A stretch of DNA of 5,508 nucleotides from Clostridiales bacterium (GTDB lineage: Bacteria; Bacillota; Clostridia; Christensenellales; JAISNN01): assembly GCA_031289865.1 (NCBI GenBank), contig JAITOQ010000090.1, positions 1 through 5,508 on the forward strand, read 5' to 3'. The position numbers and the translations under genes were made by a program. This document shows positions 1 through 4,742 of this stretch, piece by piece (within the stretch, counting starts at the first letter, position 1; the number at the start of each line of letters is the position of its first letter). The notes under the pieces were generated by a model. That model was given only the letters and a program-made list of their open reading frames with translations, searched no databases and had not been told where the DNA came from.

Positions 1-859
1 TAGGGTGGACGCAAACATTTCAATTATGCCCGAAGGAAGCCAAAAGCTCGGTACGCGTACGGAAATCAAAAATCTCAACAGCTTTAAGTTTATCAAAAAA
101 GCCATAGAGTACGAGGTCGAACGGCAAGCTGAGGTTTTAAATTCGGGCGGCAAGGTGGTACAAGAAACGAGGCGGTTCGACGAATCGTCGGGCGAAACCT
201 TTTCGATGCGGTCAAAAGAGGACGCGCACGATTATCGATATTTTCCCGACCCCGATATTTTGCCGCTCGCGCTCACCGACGCGGATATAGAGCGGATAAA
301 GGATTCGTTGACCGAACCGCCGTCTGCGCGCTTCATGCGCTATATCGGGTACGGTGTCGGCGCTGTCGACGCGGACGTGATTTTGGAGAATAAGACCGTC
401 GCGGATTTTTATGACGAATGCGTCGCGCTCGGCGCAAACCCGATCGCCGCGTTAAATGCGGTCAAGGGCGAATTGCTCCGCCACTATAATGCGGAAAGCG
501 GAAACGGTATCCCGATTTTAGCACGGGAATTAGTCCGCGCACTCTCCCTTGCGGAAAAGAATGAAATCACGGGCAACGGACTAAAGGCGGCAATCAAGGG
601 TATGTTTACCGAAAGAAAGCCGCTCGATACGGTCTTAAAAGAACAGAATCTAATCGTAAAAGAAGACATTGCGCTGATACGCGAAACCGTCAAGCAAGTC
701 CTCTCGGAAAACCCTAAAGCCGTCGGACAATATAGGGACGGAGATACGAAGGTCGTCGGGTTTTTTATGGGGCAGTGCTCACGGAGATTAAAGGGAGTTG
801 CGCTTGCGCAGACGATACAGAGCGTTTTAATAGAAGAGCTTGGAAAAGTTGAAAATTGA
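1..859 (+). CDS. gatB: Aspartyl/glutamyl-tRNA amidotransferase subunit B, C-terminal part (5' end outside window)
   Basis: GatB is the B subunit of GatCAB, which activates Asp-tRNA(Asn) or Glu-tRNA(Gln) and amidates it with ammonia supplied by GatA. About 285 residues are visible of a usual total near 475. The reading frame runs in from before the window (codons start at position 2), and the GTG at 5-7 is internal: the residues around it, RVDANIS, match the family's RCDVNIS-like segment, so it is not a start. Family landmarks seen are GTRTEIKNLNSF (about nt 53-88), which belongs to the catalytic domain, and DYRYFPDPD (about nt 230-256). A helical linker follows, then a GatB/YqeY tail domain with VKGELLR, used for tRNA recognition. 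The frame ends at TGA 857-859. The last codons (KVEN and stop) lie inside a heptamer repeat array, so the extreme C-terminus appears to be repeat-derived. Identification is firm. gatC and gatA probably lie upstream, but this cannot be seen. Confidence 0.96.
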   Translation, partial: RVDANISIMPEGSQKLGTRTEIKNLNSFKFIKKAIEYEVERQAEVLNSGGKVVQETRRFDESSGETFSMRSKEDAHDYRYFPDPDILPLALTDADIERIKDSLTEPPSARFMRYIGYGVGAVDADVILENKTVADFYDECVALGANPIAALNAVKGELLRHYNAESGNGIPILARELVRALSLAEKNEITGNGLKAAIKGMFTERKPLDTVLKEQNLIVKEDIALIRETVKQVLSENPKAVGQYRDGDTKVVGFFMGQCSRRLKGVALAQTIQSVLIEELGKVEN

Positions 860-904
860 AAGTTGAAAGTTGAGAGTTGCGGATAAAAATAAAGTTGAAA
901 GTTG
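845..904 (+). repeat. AAAGTTG-type heptamer array overlapping the gatB stop codon
   Basis: Five contiguous 7-nt units of the form AAAGTTG, AAAATTG or AGAGTTG occupy 845-879. An interruption carrying CGGATAAAAAT (880-890) follows, then two more exact AAAGTTG units (891-904). The array overlaps the last five codons of gatB and supplies its TGA. Similar short-period AGTTGAAAGTTG tracts are familiar as intergenic low-complexity repeats in various bacteria. No function is assigned. Confidence 0.8.
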
Positions 905-914
905 AAAAGGTCGT

Positions 915-946
915 TGTCATTCTGAGCTTGCGAATAATCTAAAACG
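915..946 (+). repeat. Dispersed TGTCATTCTGAGC-type intergenic repeat, copy 1
   Basis: This 32-nt segment begins TGTCATTCTGAGCTTGCGAA and ends AATCTAAAACG. It matches 4686-4717 at 31 of 32 positions; the single difference is T at 935 against G at 4706. Sequences of the TGTCATTCTGAGC...GAAGAATCT type recur in spacers of many bacterial genomes. The ATTCT and AGAAT ends can pair in copy 2, but that pairing is damaged in this copy by the T at 935. Both copies lie downstream of a heptamer array and a CGGATA box, so they are probably parts of one larger composite element. Confidence 0.8.
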
Positions 947-986
947 TCGGCTGTATAAGTTGAGTTTACGGATAAAAACAGATGTC

Positions 987-1060
987 ATGTAGGGGAGGAT
1001 GCCCTCATCGTCCTGAAAAAACAAAATGTATGGGACGATGCTTTCATCGTCCCGAAAAAA
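987..1060 (+). repeat. Two tandem copies (39-nt period) of a GGGACGATG/CATCGTCCC hairpin
   Basis: The second copy is a perfect 9-bp inverted repeat, GGGACGATG (1032-1040) and CATCGTCCC (1045-1053), around a CTTT loop, and it is followed by AAAAAA. The first copy (about 992-1014) has the same right arm, CATCGTCC, and a left arm GGAGGATG with one mismatched pair; it is also followed by an A run. Corresponding bases are 39 nt apart. No T run follows on the + strand, so neither copy is a normal rho-independent terminator for gatB. On the minus strand a T run precedes the stem rather than following it, so neither works there. The best description is a mobile or dispersed palindromic repeat of unknown function. 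Confidence 0.75.
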
Positions 1061-1166
1061 GCAAAGAGCATAAACACATATAGTATTACAAGCAATAGAG
1101 TACTATGAAAAACGGCTTTATTTAGAATACTATGCGGATAAAAAAGTAAAAAGAGAGGAAAACATT

Positions 1167-2897
1167 ATGTACAGAACCCATCATTGCGGAGAATTGAGAG
1201 AAAAGCAAGTCGGACAAGCCGTCAGTCTTGCGGGCTGGGTCGATACGATCCGCGACCACGGAGGCGTGGTTTTTATTGATTTGAGAGATCATTACGGGGT
1301 GACGCAAGTCGTATTTCATGACGATACGGTCTTAAAAGAGGTCGGAAAAGAGAGCGTTATTTCGGTTTCTGGCGTTGTAAAAAAGCGTGACACGGACACC
1401 TTTAACGCAAAAATTCCGACGGGAGAGATCGAGCTAAATGCCGACGGGTATCAGATTTTGAGCGTTGCAGAAAGAAACTTGCCGTTTGAAATCGCCGAAT
1501 CGCGCTCCGTCGCCGAAGCGGTTCGATTAAAATACCGTTTTTTGGATCTAAGAAATCCCGCGGTTCACAAGGATATCGTATTCCGTTCCGCCGTGACCTC
1601 ATTTGTCCGAAAAAAAATGGAAAAATTGGGGTTCACGGAGCTGCAAACTCCCATACTTACATCCTCGTCGCCCGAAGGGGCGCGTGATTACCTCGTCCCG
1701 TCAAGGAAGCACAAGGGAATGTTTTACGCGTTGCCGCAAGCTCCGCAGATTTTTAAACAGCTTTTGATGACGTCGGGTTTTGACCGCTATTTCCAAATCG
1801 CGCCGTGTTTCAGAGATGAGGATTCGCGTGCGGACCGTTCGCCGGGCGAGTTTTACCAAATCGATTTTGAGATGGCTTTTGCGACGCAAGAGGACGTGTT
1901 CGGGGTTGCCGAGAAGCTCCTCTACGACGTATTTAAAAACTTTTCGGATAAAAAGGTTTCAAAACCGCCGTTTCGCCGCATTCCGTATGCGGAGGCTATG
2001 CTAAAGTACGGTTCGGATAAGCCCGATATGCGAAATCCGCTTTTAATCGGCGACCTTTCGGACTTTTTTGCGGACGTGGAATTTGCACCGTTTAAGGGCA
2101 AGCCCGTTCGCGGGATAGTCGCGCCGAATTGTGTCAAAATGCCGAAGTCGTTTTTTGAAAACATGCTCGAATACGCGCTCTCTATCGGCATGAAGGGACT
2201 CGGCTATATCTCGGTAGCGGACGGCGAATACAAAGGTCCTATAGTCAAATTTTTGAGCGAGGAAAAGAAACGCGAGCTTGTAAAACGCTTAAATCTCAAG
2301 CAGAACGACGTGTTGTTTTTCATTTCCGATAAAAAAAGCGAGGTGGATAAGCTTGCGGGCGGTATTCGGACGGAGCTTGGTAAACGGTTAAATTTGACGG
2401 ATACGTCGAGGCATGAATTGTGTTTTGTCACGGATTTTCCTATGTACGGAGAAAATGAGGAGACGGGCTTGATAGAGTTCGTTCACAATCCTTTTTCTAT
2501 GCCGCAAGGCGAAATGGAAGCGTTGTTGACAAAAAATCCTTTAGAAATCAAGGCTTATCAATACGATATCGTCTGTAACGGGATTGAATTGTCAAGCGGC
2601 GCGGTGAGAAATCACAGACCCGATATCATGCTAAAAGCCTTTGAGATTGCGGGCTACGGCGCGGAAACCGTCGAGGAAAAATTTTCCGCGCTCTACAACG
2701 CGTTCCGCTACGGCGCGCCGCCTCACGCGGGCATGGCTCCCGGACTCGATAGGATAGTCATGATACTATCGGGGAATGAAAATATCCGCGAGGTCGTCGC
2801 GTTTCCGATGAATAGCGCGGCTCAAGATCTTTTGCTCGGCGCGCCCGGTACAGTCACCGAACAACAGCTTAGGGATATTCATATCAAGATACGATAA
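1167..2897 (+). CDS. aspS: Aspartyl-tRNA synthetase, bacterial type, possibly non-discriminating
   Basis: This class IIb synthetase (576 aa, close to the usual 580-600) charges tRNA(Asp) with aspartate in the cytoplasm. The N-terminal OB-fold anticodon-binding domain spans about residues 1-105. Class II motif 1 lies near 156-166 (FTELQTPILTS), followed by the flipping-loop region SSPEGARDYLVPSR. Motif 2 is FRDED (215-219) with R221 and then ADRSPGEFYQID. The bacteria-specific GAD insertion covers about 300-410, and motif 3 is GAPPHAGMAPGLDRI (516-530) with the ATP-binding Arg529. The ATG at 1167 is preceded by AGAGAGGA at 1152-1159, well placed as a Shine-Dalgarno. His31 sits in RDHGGV, where E. 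coli has Leu and known non-discriminating enzymes have His, so misacylation of tRNA(Asn) is plausible. QAPQ and SPGEFYQ resemble alphaproteobacterial AspRS as I recall it. No clear promoter was found in the 307-nt gap after gatB. Confidence 0.97.
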   Translation: MYRTHHCGELREKQVGQAVSLAGWVDTIRDHGGVVFIDLRDHYGVTQVVFHDDTVLKEVGKESVISVSGVVKKRDTDTFNAKIPTGEIELNADGYQILSVAERNLPFEIAESRSVAEAVRLKYRFLDLRNPAVHKDIVFRSAVTSFVRKKMEKLGFTELQTPILTSSSPEGARDYLVPSRKHKGMFYALPQAPQIFKQLLMTSGFDRYFQIAPCFRDEDSRADRSPGEFYQIDFEMAFATQEDVFGVAEKLLYDVFKNFSDKKVSKPPFRRIPYAEAMLKYGSDKPDMRNPLLIGDLSDFFADVEFAPFKGKPVRGIVAPNCVKMPKSFFENMLEYALSIGMKGLGYISVADGEYKGPIVKFLSEEKKRELVKRLNLKQNDVLFFISDKKSEVDKLAGGIRTELGKRLNLTDTSRHELCFVTDFPMYGENEETGLIEFVHNPFSMPQGEMEALLTKNPLEIKAYQYDIVCNGIELSSGAVRNHRPDIMLKAFEIAGYGAETVEEKFSALYNAFRYGAPPHAGMAPGLDRIVMILSGNENIREVVAFPMNSAAQDLLLGAPGTVTEQQLRDIHIKIR

Positions 2898-2910
2898 GGA
2901 TTTTCGGTAC

Positions 2911-2953
2911 AAAAAAAGACCGCTTCGCATTGTTTTGCGACGGTCTTTTTTTT
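2911..2953. terminator. Bidirectional rho-independent terminator between aspS and the XRE gene
   Basis: An A run joined to GACCG (2911-2922) pairs with CGGTC joined to a T run (2941-2953). An inner stem TCGCA/TGCGA closes a TTGTTT loop, with a small CT bulge on the left arm. The run of A on one side and T on the other makes it usable from both strands. It sits 13 nt after the aspS stop and 12 nt beyond the stop of the convergent XRE gene, so it probably serves both. Confidence 0.9.
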
Positions 2954-2965
2954 AAGTGTATAGAT

Positions 2966-3169
2966 TTATCCGTTTGTTTTTTCCGTGTTAAACTTGACCC
3001 CTTTCTTTTTACAAAACTTGTAAAACACAGTCCTAATAGCGGGGTGGGGTTCGGTTCGTCCGCGCTCCCAACGATTTATAGTGGCAAAGCTAACGTTTAA
3101 TTCTTGGGCTAAGGCTTGTTGAGAGAGGCTTAGCTGTGTTCGGGCGATTTTGACTTCATCGGAAAACAT
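2966..3169 (-). CDS. Small XRE-family helix-turn-helix DNA-binding protein
   Basis: The product is a 67-aa protein that is almost entirely one XRE/Cro-type DNA-binding domain. Helix 2 is about SQQALAQEL (residues 16-24) and the recognition helix about SFATINRWERG (27-37). The RWERGRTEP stretch is typical of this family. A basic tail follows (KFCKKKGVKF). I chose the ATG at 3167-3169 over the in-frame TTG at 3185-3187, because GAGGTGA lies 7 nt upstream of the ATG and would be inside the gene if TTG were used. It is transcribed divergently from the PTS permease, with which it shares a 294-nt control region, so it may regulate itself or the permease. That role is inferred from position only. 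There is no separate ligand-sensing or dimerisation domain. Similar small XRE domains also occur beside restriction-modification genes, but none is visible here. Confidence 0.88.
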   Translation of the reverse strand: MFSDEVKIARTQLSLSQQALAQELNVSFATINRWERGRTEPHPAIRTVFYKFCKKKGVKFNTEKTNG

Positions 3170-3204
3170 CTTTGATTCACCTCGCAAATTTATTGTTCAT
3201 TCTC

Positions 3205-3233
3205 ATTTTATCACGATTTCTCAACTAATGCAA
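3205..3233 (-). promoter_or_regulatory. Sigma-A type promoter for the XRE gene
   Basis: On the minus strand TTGCAT (+ strand 3228-3233) is followed by a 17-nt spacer and TAAAAT (3205-3210). Each hexamer is one mismatch or two from consensus and the spacing is ideal. Transcription would begin near 3198, giving a leader of roughly 30 nt that contains the GAGGTGA ribosome binding site. This supports the shorter ATG start. Confidence 0.7.
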
Positions 3234-3283
3234 GTATTTTTCAAAAAAAATTTCCAAATTTTTAAGTTTTTGCCTTTTACTCA

Positions 3284-3312
3284 TTGACAAAAATGAATAA
3301 ATATAATATTAT
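3284..3312 (+). promoter_or_regulatory. Sigma-A type promoter for the PTS permease
   Basis: A perfect -35 TTGACA (3284-3289) is separated by 17 nt from TATTAT (3307-3312), one mismatch from consensus. The start of transcription would be near 3318-3321, which gives a 5' leader of about 145 nt. A short inverted repeat, TCATT (3281-3285) and AATGA (3292-3296), overlaps the -35 box and could be a repressor site. The -35 boxes of the two divergent promoters are about 50 nt apart. Confidence 0.78.
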
Positions 3313-3320
3313 AGAATAAG

Positions 3321-3383
3321 TGTTATTTTGGGAGCGAAGAAATTCGTCGAAAATACGAGTGATTTTTTGTTTCCAAAATGACA
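3321..3383 (+). promoter_or_regulatory. Long 5'-terminal hairpin in the leader of the PTS permease mRNA
   Basis: Bases 3321-3333 pair with 3371-3383 over 13 continuous positions (two are G-U). Bases 3334-3341 pair with 3363-3370 (three G-U), and after a two-base bulge (GA, 3361-3362), 3342-3347 pair with 3355-3360 (one G-U). The 7-nt loop is CGAAAAT. That gives about 27 pairs with no true mismatch in the arms. All deviations from Watson-Crick are G-U, which suggests an RNA-level structure rather than a DNA palindrome. The hairpin starts at or within a few bases of the predicted transcription start, so it could protect the 5' end or act as a sensor domain. No known riboswitch consensus was recognised. 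Confidence 0.6.
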
Positions 3384-3389
3384 GTTTAT

Positions 3390-3457
3390 AAGCCTGCTTG
3401 TGGTTGAAGAAGTGACTTCAGAGGCTTTCGCAAGATAAAAAACACAAGGGGAGGCTT
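3390..3457 (+). promoter_or_regulatory. Candidate alternative-pairing switch covering the permease ribosome binding site
   Basis: AAGCCT (3390-3395) can pair with AGGCTT at 3422-3427 or with an identical AGGCTT at 3452-3457. The second choice is extended by CTTGTG (3397-3402) pairing with CACAAG (3443-3448), which brackets the Shine-Dalgarno AGGGGAGG (3447-3454) and is followed by a T run to 3462. It would therefore hide the binding site or act as a terminator. The first choice, stabilised by the inner hairpin TGAAG/CTTCA (3405-3409 with 3416-3420), would leave it free. The 8-nt direct repeat GAGGCTTT (3421-3428 and 3451-3458) makes the two states mutually exclusive. The function is inferred from pairing only. 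Confidence 0.45.
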
Positions 3458-3463
3458 TTTTTA

Positions 3464-4624
3464 ATGGAACAAAAACAAGCGGTAACGGCTCTAAAAAAAT
3501 GGGCAAAGCGTTGGTTTATCGACGCGTTCGGAGGAATGGCGCAAGGGCTGTTCGCGACGCTCATTATCGGGACGATTATCGAGCAAATCGGTAAACTGAT
3601 CGGCGAAAATGCGGTAGGAAAAACCGTACAAGCGGCGGGTGTCGTCGCAAAAATGCTGATGGGCGCGGGGATCGGCGCGGGGGTGGCGTACTCCTTAAAG
3701 GCGAATCGACTGATTGTTTTTGCGGCGGCGGTCGCGGGAACTATAGGCGCGTTTGCGGGCGCGGCTTATATAAATAATGCGGCGGGTATATACGGTGGGA
3801 CAAATATTGCCCTTGCAGGAATAACTGTCACCTTGATCGGTCCCGGTAATCCTATCGGCGCATACCTTGCGGCAATAATTGCGACGGAGGTCGCGTCCTT
3901 GGTCGCGGGAAAGACAAAGCTCGATATCATACTTCTTCCGCTCATCACGGTTGCGGTCGGCATGATTGTGGCGATCTCGATCTGTCCTCCGATTATCATT
4001 GCGGTGAATGCGGTCGGAAAAGCCGTCGGTATTGCGACGGGGCTTCAGCCGTTTTTGATGGGAATCATCGTTTCGGTGGTCGTGGGACTTTTATTGTCCC
4101 TGCCGACGAGCAGCGCGGCAATGTGGGTGGCTATCGCGTCGCCCGTCCTCGCGGCGAATTCTACCGCAAGCCCCGAAGCGATACACGGTATGTTGCTTGC
4201 TAGCGGCGCGGCGGCGGTCGGGTGCGCGGCGCACATGGTCGGCTTTGCGGTCGCAAGCTATAGAGAAAACAAGGTAGGAGGGCTGATTTCGCAAGGGTTG
4301 GGGACGAGTATGCTCCAAATCCCGAACGTGATGAGAAAGCCCGTTATCCTTTTGCCCGCGGTCGCCGCAAGCGCGGTGGTCGGACCGCTCTCGACTTGCG
4401 TCTTTAAATTGTACAGCAATGCGGCGGGCGGCGGTATGGGAACGTCGGGTTTGGTCGGCGTGATAAATACTATCACCGAATCTGCGAACGCGGGAATAAA
4501 TCCTTGGACAATAGGGATAGGGGTCGCGCTGTTATTTTTTATTATCCCCGCGGCGGTCGCGCTTTTGGTCAGCGAGCTTTTGAGGAAAAATAAGATTATT
4601 TTACTCGGAGATATGAAAATTTGA
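3464..4624 (+). CDS. PTS EIIC-type membrane permease (PTS_EIIC_2-like), no EIIA/EIIB attached
   Basis: The product is a 386-aa, strongly hydrophobic protein with about eight to ten membrane segments and no cleavable signal. It resembles the PF13303 'phosphotransferase system EIIC' family by the stretches GPGNPIGAYLA (126-136), LQPFLMGIIVS (194-204), SYRENKVGGL (265-274), SQGLGTSMLQIPN (276-288) and GMGTSGLVG (324-332). Length fits the family's usual 340-390. No EIIB cysteine domain or EIIA histidine domain is fused or adjacent, so the phosphoryl donor, and whether it phosphorylates its substrate at all, is unknown. The start at 3464 has AGGGGAGG 9 nt upstream. A strong promoter and a structured leader precede it. 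No terminator is seen after the TGA at 4622-4624, and malQ follows after 118 nt in the same direction, which is compatible with co-transcription. The substrate cannot be told from sequence; a sugar linked to maltodextrin use is one guess. Confidence 0.85.
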   Translation: MEQKQAVTALKKWAKRWFIDAFGGMAQGLFATLIIGTIIEQIGKLIGENAVGKTVQAAGVVAKMLMGAGIGAGVAYSLKANRLIVFAAAVAGTIGAFAGAAYINNAAGIYGGTNIALAGITVTLIGPGNPIGAYLAAIIATEVASLVAGKTKLDIILLPLITVAVGMIVAISICPPIIIAVNAVGKAVGIATGLQPFLMGIIVSVVVGLLLSLPTSSAAMWVAIASPVLAANSTASPEAIHGMLLASGAAAVGCAAHMVGFAVASYRENKVGGLISQGLGTSMLQIPNVMRKPVILLPAVAASAVVGPLSTCVFKLYSNAAGGGMGTSGLVGVINTITESANAGINPWTIGIGVALLFFIIPAAVALLVSELLRKNKIILLGDMKI

Positions 4625-4637
4625 CGAAGGCTTTTTT

Positions 4638-4717
4638 AATGCAGAATGCAAAATACAAAATGCAGAATTGCGGATACAAAGTAGGTGTCATTCTGAGCTT
4701 GCGAAGAATCTAAAACG
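4638..4717 (+). repeat. Composite intergenic repeat, copy 2 (heptamers, CGGATA box, TGTCATTCTGAGC unit)
   Basis: Four AATGCAG-like heptamers (4638-4665) lead into AATTG and CGGATA (4671-4676), then the 32-nt TGTCATTCTGAGC unit (4686-4717). The order of parts matches the spacer after gatB: heptamers, TTG, CGGATA, short link, TGTCATTCTGAGC unit. Only the heptamer sequence differs. ATTCT (4690-4694) can pair with AGAAT (4705-4709). The element fills most of the permease-malQ gap and ends 26 nt before the malQ start. Confidence 0.75.
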
Positions 4718-4742
4718 ACAAATAAAAAAAAGAGGGTATACA

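Noticed and set aside
5..7. GTG at 5-7 as the gatB start.
   Set aside because: The translation aligns with the middle of GatB, and the codon before it (AGG, Arg) also matches the family, so the gene begins outside the window.
902..940. TTGAAA with TAATCT as a possible aspS promoter.
   Set aside because: The spacer is about 27 nt, far too long, and both hexamers lie within repeats. No other pair with 16-18 nt spacing was found upstream of aspS.
987..1060. Hairpins after gatB as a rho-independent terminator.
   Set aside because: The stems are followed by A runs, not T runs, on the + strand, and on the minus strand the T runs lie before the stems.
1079..1134. ATAGTATT (1080-1087) and AATACTAT (1126-1133) inverted repeat upstream of aspS, considered as a T-box or other leader.
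   Set aside because: It is only 8 bp, AT-rich and 38 nt apart. There is no T-box sequence, specifier loop or terminator before aspS.
3170..3187. TTG at 3185-3187 as the start of the XRE protein.
   Set aside because: It would add six residues ahead of the domain and place the good GAGGTGA site inside the gene. The ATG at 3167-3169 is correctly spaced from that site.
4639..4713. A 24-codon ORF (MQNAKYKMQ...) starting in GGCTTTTTTAATG, a context very like the permease start site.
   Set aside because: It is encoded almost wholly by the composite intergenic repeat, and such repeats often give spurious short ORFs. Its apparent Shine-Dalgarno (GAAGG) is weak. The match to the permease start context is short and mostly a T run.
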